Source: Beroe forskalii
Lineage: Eukaryota > Ctenophora > Nuda > Beroida > Beroidae
DNA: 64,000 bases
Direction: 5' to 3'
Assembly (NCBI GenBank): GCA_011033025.1
Contig: WFMF01000270.1
Location: 62,001-126,000 of the forward strand
A program made the position numbers and the translations under genes. This document shows positions 36,901 through 41,154 of this stretch, piece by piece. The notes beneath the pieces were generated by a model, which was not told where the DNA came from, ran no database searches, and saw only the letters and a program-made list of their open reading frames with translations. Position 1 is the stretch's first letter. The number at the start of each line of letters is the position of its first letter.

Positions 36901-39673
36901 AAGCATCAACATCTTTAAATCAAGATTATAAGATTATGAATTTTTTCGTCCTTTTTTAGACTCCATACTTCTTGACAACCCTTTTACTTCTCCCTCCATC
37001 CCTCCCGGCATCAATCTAACACCCCCATATGATTCCTAACACCTCATTCCCCTACACACCTCTAACTCCCCTCCCCTAATTCCCCCCTCCCCTCTAACTC
37101 CCCTCACCCCAGGTCGAGGTAGCACTGACAATGTATCAGTGTCAGCATCAGAGAGCCTCCTTTGATTCCCCCTTAACTCCCCTCATTCTCCAGGTCGAGG
37201 TAGCACTGACAACGTATCAGTGTCAGCATCAGAGAGCCTCCTCTAACACCCCTCATTCCCTAATACCCTCCCCTATAACCCCCCCCTCTGACTCCTATTC
37301 TCTATTGCTCCCTCTGATAATACCCTCCCCTCCTACTCCAGGCAGGGGTAGCACTGACAACGTGTCAGTGTCAGCATCAGAGAGCGAGGGCTCTGACATT
37401 GAGAAGTATTTGGAAGAGGAAGACTTCTCCCCCAGAAACAGTGGGTATATTGAGGACGACCTGATTGACGTCGCACGCATGGGTAAACCACCGTCCTTCC
37501 TTCTTTGTTCTGCTCTATGCGCGTGAAAAATTGGGGAGTCACCGTGGTGTCTCAACCTTTTGAGGCGCGGCGTGTTACGCCGCGCTTGGGTATTTTAAGG
37601 CGCCTTGCATTGAAAGTACTTTGCACGCTTTCACGCGCAGCAAAAAGTACTCAGGCGCGGCGTAATACCCCGTGCCTCAAAACGTCGAGACACCTGGGAA
37701 AGAGAGCGACACCGACCTTTCACCGTGTTATCATAAATTGTCATTCTGCTCATTGAAATATCTTCTTGTATTTGTAGCTAATGGGTATTCAATCAAATGG
37801 GTTTCCTATCAATAAATCATCAACATGGCGAAAGGCTGGTGTCAAACTTCATATTTTTCGTGCGCATGGGCAAATCATCATTCTTTGTTCCTTGTTTTAT
37901 CGTTGGTGGAATATAGTTGGTGGATTACCAATTATTGGTTGATTCAGGCCATGTAAACCATCACCTTTGTCAAGATCCAGCTTCTTTTGTGACAGATCCT
38001 CCAAATGCATAGAGAAATTCATCTTAAAATAATAAATCAACAGTAAGTCTCGGAAGCATTAGCTGAGGCTACAAGTATTCCCGTGATTTCGTTGTAGCAA
38101 TCCAATGATTTCCATTCAAATTCAATGCATACATCCGTTGAAAATTAATCGTCAATATGTACAATCGATACATGTTAATTTGATTATTTTGTCGAAATAA
38201 TTCATGTCCACGACGAATCAAGCACCTTGATCTGTTTACGATTACTTCAATGTTCTACATTAAACGGAAGCAATATATTGCACTTGTCTAATCTCTGGTC
38301 GTCTTTACCTGTCTTTATTCCTCTTGTTGCATTTCTAATTGCACAGACTCTATCTTCATAGAAGCACAAACAAAAAGCATTAAAAATTGATAATTGTCGC
38401 TGATTTTATGGCCCGAAGACTCAAGCAATTGGCATTATATATAAGCTGTCAGATATTCCAATTATGTACCAACCAAAACCTGATTTATCAGATATCTGGG
38501 ATATTAGTTCCCTACTTCGGAGTTAATTCAATGACCTCTGATCATTCAGTTCATTGTTTGAATTAAAAATAATCAAGTCAGTTCATTATTTGAACTATGA
38601 ATATCCAAGTCACGTATTAATTTCAGGCATGTCCCAGTCTCCCCCAGAGAACCGGGGTTTCCTGAATGACAGGTCAAAACACCACCCGCCTGTGGCAGCA
38701 GAGAATAACTACAGGGGTGACGACGCCGCTAGCATCGTAAGTTTTTAAGATTTGTTATGGGGATCATAGAGGCGTTATGTAATTCATCAAATTAGCCAAC
38801 TAAAGTTAATGATATGGTCACGTAATTAATCACGAAGTAGCCAATTAATCACGAATTAATCACTAAAAACTCACCCTGACACCACCACCAGTCATCAAGT
38901 GTGATAAACAGTGAATTTAATGAGCTCCCCACCGGATGATAAGAGTGTGAGTACTGTGTGTGCTTTAGTATATCATACAAACGATCTAAGTATAATTATT
39001 CTGTAGACGGAGTGTTTAGCCGTAGCTCGTTTATCGTTTAATGGTATAACCAACATCACGGGTTTCCATGATGCTGGAGCCATGAAGTTAAGCGGGTGAA
39101 CAAATCCGTCCATATACTCCACATTCACACTTTTTGTCTGCTGATATACCACTGGATATTTCCCCATGTATACCTGAATTCTTTTCGTTCAAAAGCTGAA
39201 ATAAGGAAACTTTTTAGATTAAAAAGTTTTCTTCCCCTTTTTATGCATTTTCAATTCTTCCATGTCTATCTATGATAGCCTTATGTGTGTGGAATTTCTT
39301 TTTGCACAGATTTACTTTCGTATCAGTGAACGCTAAGTTCTACTTTGAGCAGAGATTCTACATGTCTTGATTGGAAAGCGATAAATTAAGTGTGTCAAAC
39401 GGCGTGTTAAATTTGTATTCTAGGATAGTTATTCCTCACAGTCAACCCTGAAACTTTATCTTTCCGCTGAATATCTGAATTTGTAGAATTAAAGTTCCTT
39501 AAAGAATTATTATAGAATTATTTCCTACAATGAAAATCTGATTTATTTTTGTGTTTGACTTGGCTCTCTGCCAGGAATCTGATCAGTACATCCAATGTGA
39601 GGCTGCCCCCGCGACATCGCAACCCACGGACATTTACAATCTGAACGGGGGAGTCAGCGAGGACGAAGACTGA
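858..39673 (+). CDS. Gene A: Ig/FN3 single-pass receptor, 5'-partial (24 exons)
   Basis: Coding exons: 858-950, 1115-1210, 1599-1722, 2433-2590, 2808-2949, 3152-3247, 3616-3702, 7504-7651, 7859-7958, 8124-8294, 16326-16450, 20488-20577, 20749-20830, 22364-22855, 30561-30662, 32006-32110, 33648-33791, 35957-36048, 36159-36259, 36399-36490, 36599-36692, 37342-37482, 38627-38736, 39575-39673. They total 3084 nt (1027 residues plus TGA) with phases that agree at every junction. Residues 1-104 form an Ig domain, 105-204, 205-314 and 315-405 three FN3 domains, about 431-446 a membrane helix, and 447-1027 a cytoplasmic tail rich in Ser, Arg, Gly and acidic runs, with tyrosines in phosphosite-like settings (QYEKI, EYAEM, NVYVS). 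The order is that of the Robo family's last Ig, three FN3 and TM; DCC/neogenin or protogenin relatives are alternatives. The probable role is cell adhesion or axon guidance; family membership is inference. The 5' end is outside the window. Confidence 0.85.
1115..1210 (+). CDS. Gene A exon: Ig domain, middle part
   Basis: 32 codons between TTTCTGACAG and GTAAGT. Contains the Ig core tryptophan in GIMTWEHPEKL (C strand) and a DDSTFDIG turn. Phase 0 to 0. Confidence 0.85.
1599..1722 (+). CDS. Gene A exon: Ig domain, end
   Basis: Between TATTTCCAG and GTTTGT. Reads FTITSVSEHNIGEYSC, the E-F strands with the second disulfide cysteine in the usual GxYxC setting, then the G strand SEIKIK. Ends in phase 1. 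Confidence 0.9.
2433..2590 (+). CDS. Gene A exon: FN3 domain 1, first half
   Basis: Acceptor CCCCTTCAG, donor GTTGGT. Starts with the proline-rich FN3 lead-in ERPGQPQKLHV and has the core tryptophan in SVTLAWEAG and the YYRLEYM strand. Phase 1 to 0. Confidence 0.9.
2808..2949 (+). CDS. Gene A exon: FN3 domain 1, second half
   Basis: Completes FN3 domain 1 with LPLEKSYMFRIYQVSKGG, the F strand with its conserved tyrosine, followed by the linker. Acceptor CTACGCAG, donor GTGGGT. Phase 0 to 1. Confidence 0.9.
3152..3247 (+). CDS. Gene A exon: FN3 domain 2, start
   Basis: Encodes VSPILERVEQYNSTAVRVIW, FN3 A-B strands with the core tryptophan. Acceptor ACCCTGGCAG, donor GTTTGT. Phase 1 to 1. Confidence 0.85.
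3616..3702 (+). CDS. Gene A exon: FN3 domain 2, middle
   Basis: Encodes NEWFVEYRQRDVYKTENNR, the C strand of FN3 domain 2. The donor GTAAGTAA runs directly into the inverted repeat at 3706. Phase 1 to 1. Confidence 0.85.
3706..3835. repeat. GGTTGCTAGG inverted/direct repeat at a 5' splice site
   Basis: TAAGGTTGCTAGGATACCCT (3708-3727) is answered by its near reverse complement at 3795-3814 and by a direct copy at 3816-3835. The stem begins inside the donor of the exon ending at 3702. Related CCTAGCAACCCT motifs recur at 16270-16310 before another gene A exon. Confidence 0.75.
3836..4531. other. Intron sequence with X-box/E-box tandem repeat
   Basis: Non-coding AT-rich intron. The only structure seen is the 4015-4096 repeat, annotated separately. 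Confidence 0.6.
4015..4096. repeat. ~24-bp tandem repeat with X-box-like and CACGTG motifs
   Basis: Three units of the type CACGTGACACGCGTTACCAT. Each holds an E-box (CACGTG) and a GTTACCATGGTCAC palindrome close to the RFX X-box. Related sequence occurs at 39699-39748 and 45956-46020, so this is a dispersed repeat, not a unique control site. Confidence 0.75.
4532..4605. mobile_element. CRE-bearing MITE, degenerate copy
   Basis: ATTGGCGGTTATTAAGATGA opens the copy and TTGAACCGACTTTT closes it, matching the AATAGGCGGT terminal inverted repeats of the family (best copies 28407-28479 and 34901-34977). Both CRE-like sites have diverged from TGACGTCA. Confidence 0.75.
4971..5811. mobile_element. 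Mutator-like (MULE) foldback element with 9-bp TSD
   Basis: 841-bp element flanked by a perfect 9-bp duplication GTTTTTCGC (4962-4970 and 5812-5820). The ends are long inverted repeats of about 120 bp built from iterated GGACTCTAGGTCGGG-type units (4978-5090 and 5695-5805). Long TIRs plus a 9-bp TSD are the Mutator signature. The interior holds a transposase remnant (5298-5468). It lies in a gene A intron and is too small to be autonomous. Confidence 0.85.
5298..5468 (+). pseudogene. MULE transposase N-terminal remnant
   Basis: One frame reads SSEAIRDSRGSDILLYDNAS followed by DGRRVIILATSDNLTILQ and soon a stop. The LLYD...RRVIILAT.DNL pattern resembles the segment just before the catalytic core of MULE/FLYWCH-type transposases (hydrophobic LLYD, then R-I-I-I-F-x-T-x-x-N-L). 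No catalytic DDE residues remain. Assignment rests on recalled family features plus the element's TSD. Confidence 0.5.
6420..7260. repeat. Imperfect duplicated intron segment
   Basis: Motifs recur across this stretch: TTCAGTGAAGAAGTCTGACG (6437) and TTCAGTGAAGAGGTGTGACG (7129), the CCCCCCCAATTGATTG-like tracts (6515-6560, 6890-6905, 7180-7240), and a MITE-free flank that repeats again up to the exon at 7504. This indicates tandem duplication followed by indels. It includes the decoy exon head at 7078-7118. Confidence 0.65.
7078..7118 (+). pseudogene. Relic copy of the head of the 7504 exon
   Basis: CTACAATTTCAG followed by ACGATTCGAAGCCAACGTCC nearly repeats the real acceptor and exon start at 7492-7525 (ATGACTCGAAGCCCACTACC). 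The frame is kept for about 12 codons (DDSKPTSIYILF against DDSKPTTISIVS) and then reaches TAG. Part of the local duplication. Confidence 0.8.
7504..7651 (+). CDS. Gene A exon: FN3 domain 2, end
   Basis: Encodes ISIVSGLEEATTYQIRMYCS and NDNGRGPPS, the E-F-G strands of an FN3 domain with the conserved L-x-x-x-T-x-Y-x-x-R pattern. Acceptor CAATTTCAG, donor GTGAGT. Phase 1 to 2. Confidence 0.9.
7859..7958 (+). CDS. Gene A exon: FN3 domain 3, first half
   Basis: Encodes VVELELRWSPPPPKDANGKL and TGYL with the FN3 tryptophan and double-proline turn. The only phase-2-compatible AG is AACGTGAG at 7858, after a strong pyrimidine tract. The intron side reads on in frame as PPSNV, which would itself fit an FN3 start, so the 5' boundary is the least certain of this gene. 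Confidence 0.75.
8051..8091 (+). pseudogene. Relic copy of the head of the 8124 exon
   Basis: GATTAAGATCTACTAC is identical to the start of the exon at 8124, and the following CGACCCCAATGATG matches CGACCCTAACGATG. The copy has no AG acceptor and meets TGA after about ten codons. It lies 70 bases upstream of the true exon. Confidence 0.75.
8124..8294 (+). CDS. Gene A exon: FN3 domain 3, second half
   Basis: Encodes IKIYYSDPNDEDDDDTTEER, an unusual acidic loop, then PCWVAVAARTSEGTGPFS, the F-G strands. Acceptor ACTTCACAG, donor GTGGGT. Phase 0 to 0. The acidic insert lengthens the C'-E region. Confidence 0.9.
9171..9208 (+). other. 12-bp perfect hairpin followed by T5
   Basis: GGCACTGAGGCT, loop TGCTGCTTG, AGCCTCAGTGCC, then TTTTT. 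The stem has no mismatch. It looks like the end of a small Pol III transcript or a chance foldback; no A/B boxes or snRNA core was recognised upstream. Function unknown. Confidence 0.5.
9521..9585. mobile_element. CRE-bearing MITE, degenerate copy
   Basis: GCGTCATCAATT, ACCATGATAATGACGTCACT and CGCCACCTATT follow the family layout on the reverse strand, with weakened terminal repeats. Confidence 0.6.
9927..10884 (-). pseudogene. LINE ORF1 protein, frameshifted
   Basis: Reading the minus strand from ATG at 10884: MTYVDVMNQYIG, an N-terminal domain, then a coiled coil (KLREEKIGDQAKIIELQKQI). The frame breaks at a run of six A (about 10497-10502) and continues one frame over to 9927 with VHEEVKSVQKEMKSYSSVLQ, RAKNVVLFGVTEE, RPVKVSFANPTVAREVLRNG, IFICPDRTVEERK and a C-terminal YSIRNGQV. 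Coiled coil plus an RRM-like domain with the RPVKV and PD-T-x-EER motifs is the ORF1 layout of CR1/L2/L1-type LINEs. No ORF2 (endonuclease/RT) follows. A T10 run at 9604-9613 may be the tail in reverse. One base insertion or deletion would explain the break. Confidence 0.8.
11947..12017. mobile_element. CRE-bearing MITE
   Basis: AAATAGGCGGTTATGATGAC at the left, GGTGAACCGCCTATTT at the right: inverted termini of at least 12 bp, one intact TGACGTCA and one decayed (TTGATGATGG). Confidence 0.9.
12290..12735. repeat. ~120-130-bp tandem repeat, about 3 copies
   Basis: Each unit carries TGTACAGTG-like palindromes, GTGATGTA, CCGTAATTTCGAGCAACCGA, and CCCAGTTAACATAGTAACAA. Units start near 12295, 12478 and 12610 and differ by small indels. 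Short GTACA-rich relatives occur at 15896-15930 and 25290-25350. Confidence 0.8.
14567..14635. mobile_element. CRE-bearing MITE, degenerate copy
   Basis: GGTGACATCATCAAATTATC then AACTATGATAATGACGTCAT and AAACGCCTGAG. Same core as the family; the outer TIR is decayed. Confidence 0.6.
15160..15220. mobile_element. CRE-bearing MITE, degenerate copy
   Basis: TCAATGACGTCATTATCAAG followed by GTTGATGACGTATTTGG. The core pair of CRE-like sites is present; the termini are lost. Confidence 0.6.
16326..16450 (+). CDS. Gene A exon: transmembrane segment
   Basis: Encodes an acidic juxtamembrane stretch, then PWIIALIGAFLLILIVMIR, a 16-residue-plus hydrophobic helix capped by Arg: the stop-transfer segment of a type I membrane protein. 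Acceptor CTCATTGCAG, donor GTTAGT. Phase 0 to 2. Confidence 0.95.
17878..17927. mobile_element. CRE-bearing MITE, shortened copy
   Basis: AAATAGGCGTCTGTCATCAT ... TTTGAACCGCCTATT. Termini are well kept; the centre is deleted, so both CRE sites are lost. Confidence 0.8.
18541..18615. repeat. Direct repeat, ~45 bp
   Basis: Two copies of TTAACCTAATTAGGTTTTGA followed by AACAT, about 45 bases apart. No terminal structure or coding sense. Confidence 0.75.
20038..20094. mobile_element. CRE-bearing MITE, left end decayed
   Basis: TGACGTCATTATGTCTTAAC and GATGACGTCACACAGCCTAT: both 8-bp CRE palindromes are intact about 32 bases apart. Confidence 0.8.
20488..20577 (+). CDS. Gene A exon: cytoplasmic juxtamembrane
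   Basis: Encodes SIIVCRQQKIKRRKLQQQQH: the positive-inside basic cluster expected directly after the helix, then FFSSSYGGG. Acceptor TTTGTTTCAG, donor GTACGT. Phase 2 to 2. Confidence 0.9.
20749..20830 (+). CDS. Gene A exon: cytoplasmic tail, YEKI motif
   Basis: Encodes SRDDGPQYEKISDSGTTTPH. The tyrosine in an acidic/hydroxyl context is a plausible phosphosite. Acceptor TTGTTTCAG, donor GTAAGT. Phase 2 to 0. Confidence 0.9.
20831..22363. other. 1.5-kb intron of gene A
   Basis: No exon or repeat stands out except a MITE fragment around 21168-21198 (CGTCATTCTCGACCGCCTAT). Confidence 0.6.
22364..22855 (+). CDS. Gene A exon: cytoplasmic tail with GSDISRHH repeats
   Basis: The largest exon of gene A (164 codons). 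After a GGGGG run it carries five or six imperfect 8-residue units of the form GSDISRHH / GSDVSRHH (about residues 547-595), then a Gly/Ala-rich stretch and LTAGEYAEMGG, another tyrosine motif. The DNA units of 24 bp (GATCAGACATCAGCAGACAT) are clear, so the coding repeat arose by tandem slippage. Acceptor CGTTCCTCAG, donor GTGAGG. Confidence 0.9.
23824..23895. mobile_element. CRE-bearing MITE, diverged
   Basis: AATAGGCGTTTGTAAGTGGT ... TGTAAAACCGCCTATTT. Good termini; CRE sites reduced to TATCATCA and TGATGAAG. Confidence 0.85.
24601..24735. promoter_or_regulatory. CCAAT-box cluster, five sites
   Basis: CCAATCA/CCAATCAC occurs at 24606, 24637, 24669, 24694 and 24727, spaced 25-33 bases, all in the same orientation. 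This is a degenerate tandem repeat whose unit includes an NF-Y site; more scattered CCAAT boxes follow to 24925. Repeat origin is certain; enhancer function is inference. Confidence 0.55.
25401..25470. mobile_element. CRE-bearing MITE, diverged
   Basis: ACGTTATGCTATGATAGAGA and CTAAACCGCCTATTTCTCG keep the right terminus and centre; the left terminus is decayed. Confidence 0.7.
26560..26615. mobile_element. CRE-bearing MITE, partial
   Basis: CTCGTCATGAATTATCC then AACCATGATAATGACGTCAC and AGAACCGCCTGTTA. One CRE is intact. Confidence 0.7.
26680..26770. repeat. 41-bp tandem duplication with CCAAT and CACGTG
   Basis: Units at 26680-26720 and 26721-26761 (ACGCTAACCAATCAGATGCC ... TATCACGTGAT), followed by a third CCAATCA. 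Each unit pairs an NF-Y box with an E-box. Confidence 0.8.
27483..27731. repeat. ~125-bp tandem duplication
   Basis: GATGTGTGAGGGAGAGGAAA, TTGGGAGGTTTCGCT, AAGGTGGTTCA and AAGTTTTAGTGAGTGGAG occur in the same order in 27483-27602 and 27603-27731. Non-coding. Confidence 0.8.
28407..28479. mobile_element. CRE-bearing MITE, near-consensus
   Basis: AATAGGCGTCTAAATTTGTG, TGACGTCATTATCATGGTTT, GATGACGTCACACCGCCTAT. A best copy: complete termini and two perfect TGACGTCA sites about 35 bases apart. Confidence 0.92.
30025..30122. mobile_element. CRE-bearing MITE, long-terminus form
   Basis: Here the inverted ends extend outward to GGTCCCACTCAAAGTATAGG (left) and CTATTACTTTGAGTGGGACC (right), 20-bp near-perfect arms around the family core. 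This shows that the outer TIR can be longer than in the other copies. Confidence 0.92.
30561..30662 (+). CDS. Gene A exon: cytoplasmic tail, Ser/Thr-rich
   Basis: Encodes HRTLPTALTRSLVSTSDRSL and TSRPNSGGNMT: 34 codons rich in Ser/Thr/Arg. Acceptor CATTCCTCCCAG, donor GTAGAT. Phase 0 to 0. Confidence 0.8.
30720..30733. promoter_or_regulatory. Perfect X-box-like palindrome
   Basis: GTTGCCATGGCAAC matches the RFX X-box consensus (GTNRCC N0-3 RGYAAC) perfectly. It is intronic, and related palindromes sit in dispersed repeats elsewhere in the window, so a regulatory role is unproven. Confidence 0.4.
31216..31271. mobile_element. CRE-bearing MITE, left end missing
   Basis: GTAACGTCATTATTACGTTT and GATGACGTCACCCCGCCTTA. 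Confidence 0.75.
32006..32110 (+). CDS. Gene A exon: cytoplasmic tail, VYVS motif
   Basis: 35 codons encoding SRCSSQCSVHSRGPDNVYVS then RHGSQRSL. Acceptor ATCTACCCAG, donor GTACGT. Phase 0 to 0. Confidence 0.85.
32111..33647. other. Intron with 20-bp triple repeat and a duplicated 3' end
   Basis: CGCCGCTTCTTGCGCCAATG-type units repeat three times at 32146-32205. The last 300 bases are a pyrimidine-rich tandem duplication (33428-33647) that copies the next exon's acceptor region. Confidence 0.75.
33480..33539 (+). pseudogene. Relic copy of the acceptor and head of the 33648 exon
   Basis: TTCTAACTCTGCCCTCTCTC, CCCTCCAAG, GACATCCACAGC repeats the layout at 33601-33660 (CTCCTCCAAG, GACTCCCACAGT) with a period near 121 bp. 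Only the first few exon bases are included. Confidence 0.75.
33648..33791 (+). CDS. Gene A exon: cytoplasmic tail
   Basis: 48 codons: SGLSHLSLPPDAALLTQQSS and VRHSQVLDEPGGSVSGYNQI. The acceptor CTCCTCCAAG was chosen because the next AG (CCCACAG) breaks the frame. Donor GTGGGC. Phase 0 to 0. Confidence 0.8.
34194..34265. mobile_element. CRE-bearing MITE, diverged
   Basis: AATAGGCTTTGAGAATGACG ... TGATGAAATTAAACCGCCTA. Termini and spacing kept; CRE sites mutated. Confidence 0.85.
34901..34977. mobile_element. CRE-bearing MITE, near-consensus
   Basis: GAGAAATAGGCGGTAAGGAT, GACGTCATTATCATAGCTCA, GTTGATGACGTTTAACC, GTCTATTTCTC. Inverted ends of about 14 bp. The core closely matches the copy at 4532-4605, showing a subfamily with CTCAATGTAGTGAG in the centre. 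Confidence 0.92.
35180..35391. mobile_element. Foldback element with telomere-like centre
   Basis: Left end GGACAAAACCCCACCCGGAC twice, then CACCTTAGAGCACAAATTGC; the right end is the reverse complement (GCAATTTGTGCTCTAAGGTG ... GGGTGGGCTTTTGTCC). Arms of about 75 bp surround a centre containing CCTAACCCTAACCGTAACC. No clear TSD. Confidence 0.85.
35957..36048 (+). CDS. Gene A exon: cytoplasmic tail, PPPNY motif
   Basis: Encodes NSFIDNRIPPPNYCPSNLSM and DSQRYSMSQN. PPPNY resembles a PPxY WW-domain ligand by one offset and is the only proline cluster of the tail. Acceptor CTTTTTTCAG, donor GTTCGC. Phase 0 to 2. Confidence 0.85.
36159..36259 (+). CDS. Gene A exon: cytoplasmic tail
   Basis: Encodes SSIDDLASTIPSVTYSLPHT and REGYKVVNPTANER. 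Acceptor CCTATCTTTCAG, donor GTGAGT. Phase 2 to 1. Confidence 0.85.
36399..36490 (+). CDS. Gene A exon: cytoplasmic tail, Lys/Pro-rich
   Basis: Encodes IPVAKVPPKAKEQDPNAVKP and KVYGNVT. Acceptor CTTTTCTCAG, donor GTACGT. Phase 1 to 0. Confidence 0.85.
36599..36692 (+). CDS. Gene A exon: cytoplasmic tail, basic
   Basis: Encodes VKEWRAQQLRKKPRGDGNSD and TSLLSSFGKDS. Acceptor CCGTGCACAG, donor GTGAGT. Phase 0 to 1. Its donor can join any of three acceptors at 37112, 37193 and 37341. Confidence 0.85.
37113..37162 (+). pseudogene. Copy 1 of the 37342 exon head
   Basis: CACCCCAG acceptor, then in the correct phase GRGSTDNVSVSASESLL and TGA. About 46 bases match the real exon start and then homology stops. 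It may be spliced as an alternative terminal exon. Confidence 0.75.
37194..37245 (+). pseudogene. Copy 2 of the 37342 exon head
   Basis: CTCCAG acceptor followed by the same GRGSTDNVSVSASESLL reading, here closed by TAA. Spaced 81 bases from copy 1 and 148 from the full exon. Confidence 0.75.
37342..37482 (+). CDS. Gene A exon: cytoplasmic tail, acidic
   Basis: Encodes RGSTDNVSVSASESEGSDIE then KYLEEEDFSPRNSGYIEDDL. Strongly acidic, with a tyrosine in NSGYIEDD. Acceptor CCTACTCCAG, donor GTAAAC. Phase 1 to 1. Confidence 0.9.
37543..37692. mobile_element. GC-rich MITE, GTGTCTC family
   Basis: CGTGGTGTCTCAACCTTTTG at the left and ACGTCGAGACACCTGG at the right are inverted. Inner arms hold GCGCGGCGTAATAC-like sequence. 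Same family as the nested copy at 63236-63398 and probably 61843-61958. Confidence 0.85.
37693..38626. other. Intron of gene A
   Basis: AT-rich intron with nothing I can identify. Confidence 0.6.
38627..38736 (+). CDS. Gene A exon: cytoplasmic tail
   Basis: Encodes MSQSPPENRGFLNDRSKHHP and AAENNYRGDDAASI. Acceptor TAATTTCAG, donor GTAAGT. Phase 1 to 0. Confidence 0.9.
38892..38939 (+). CDS. Possible alternative last exon of gene A
   Basis: After the CACCACCACCAG acceptor and in phase 0 with the preceding exon, 15 codons SSSVINSEFNELPTG end at TGA. It would replace the final exon by a shorter C terminus. No polyadenylation signal is evident close by; chance is possible. Confidence 0.3.
   Translation, partial: SSSVINSEFNELPTG
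39575..39673 (+). CDS. Gene A last coding exon
   Basis: Acceptor CTCTCTGCCAG. Encodes ESDQYIQCEAAPATSQPTDI and YNLNGGVSEDED, then TGA. The acidic C terminus lacks a PDZ-ligand pattern. Phase 0. Confidence 0.9.
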   Translation, partial: ESDQYIQCEAAPATSQPTDIYNLNGGVSEDED

Positions 39674-39698
39674 CACCTCGTGATGACGTCATAAGATG

Positions 39699-39748
39699 GC
39701 GTTGTCATGGTTACCATGTGGTTACCATGGTTACCATGCGTGACGTCA
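39699..39748. repeat. GGTTACCATG repeat, X-box-like
   Basis: GTCATGGTTACCATGTGG, TTACCATGGTTACCATGC: three closely spaced palindromic units in the gene A 3' UTR, flanked by TGACGTCA sites at 39683 and 39741. Related to 4015-4096 and 45956-46020. Confidence 0.7.
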
Positions 39749-40433
39749 TGTGCCCCAACATAGTCCGATGACATCAGAGAATTCAGTGAGTCCTGAAGTT
39801 GGTGTGTTTGTTGACAAAAAGCTTCGTTTAGGTGTCAAACACACAGACGTTCGTCAGAGAAAGGGTTCCCATGATGGAGGTGAAACCCGACATGTGTACA
39901 TTATTTTGTAAAAACAAATGAAAATAATTCCCCACTGCTTCTTTTTTAAAACGATGATTGGGTCGACCCCTGACCGGTGTGCACATGCATCGATTGATAA
40001 AGACGCGCATTTTACAGTTCCTTTTTCTAAGAATTTCTGTCCAAATTACAATATTTATTCGCGTTTTTATCGGTCGACCGATTTGCAGTTTGCACACGTT
40101 TGGGGAAGTGTTTTATCATCTGGCTGCTGTTGCTTTCTGGAAGATTGTCGTTCAATTCTTTTATTAAAGAATCCAAGCATTCATTCTCACATATTCACGG
40201 GAGTATTCTCATATAATCATTCGAACTGCACATTTTCATGAATACAGAACTCTTTGATATCAAGAAAATTGGTTGGTCATGATTTATCATTCATAACAGT
40301 CATGTTCCACTTCTTTTACTGATTCTATTTTGTTTAATATGAACATTACTGCAGCAGCTTTTTTAGTTTTAACTTTTAATAGTTAACTTTCGTGCAAATA
40401 TATTGCGAATTTCTGCCCGTTAGAATAAATTTG

Positions 40434-40439
40434 AAACTT
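40434..40439 (+). terminator. Possible polyadenylation signal of gene A
   Basis: AATAAA about 760 bases after the gene A stop, in AT-rich sequence. First canonical hexamer seen downstream; use is inferred. Confidence 0.35.
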
Positions 40440-41154
40440 CGAAAATTCTTAGATCAAAAAGCTTAGATTATATTATTATCTATTAAAATGTTTTATTACG
40501 ATTAATACAACGTCTTTAACATATTTGAAAGTAATATTTATTTTTGGATGTTTTGTTAGCTATGTTAAATTTAGTGAAATGAAAGCTTAGGGGACTGCAA
40601 AACTCAACTTTTCCATTTAGTGAAGTAATAGTATGATCAGTTGATCAGTTCGCCATTCTATTTCATGAAAATGACATCACTCCCAAAAATCATCACTCCT
40701 AAAAACATCGCTCCTTAGATTCACATAAATTTAAAACTAGTTTAAGTTTTTGAATCAACTCATAAACTTTGATACTTGGTAGTTTGATTTAATTAGTGCT
40801 GATATCGTCCACATATTATCGAAGGATTCTGAAGTTCCTTTCTGGATAATTTCTAGCTCTTTTCTCGCAAAGAAAGCCTCTCTCCAAACTGTTAGATTCC
40901 AACGTGGCGGGCTACCTAAATTTAATGTTTGTATTTTTGTATTCATTGTTTGTATGAGATGTCATGCATCCTGTATTGAAAAGATAATAATTATAATTTT
41001 TATGATTCTCATTACCATTTCAGGGTAATGGCAAAAATGTTAATGGGTAATAATATGATGAAATTACTACTCCATCTTGATATTTGTGGTTTATTTGAAG
41101 CACTTGGAGTCCGTTTGAACGCATATAATTACATTTTAAACATAGGGAAGTATG

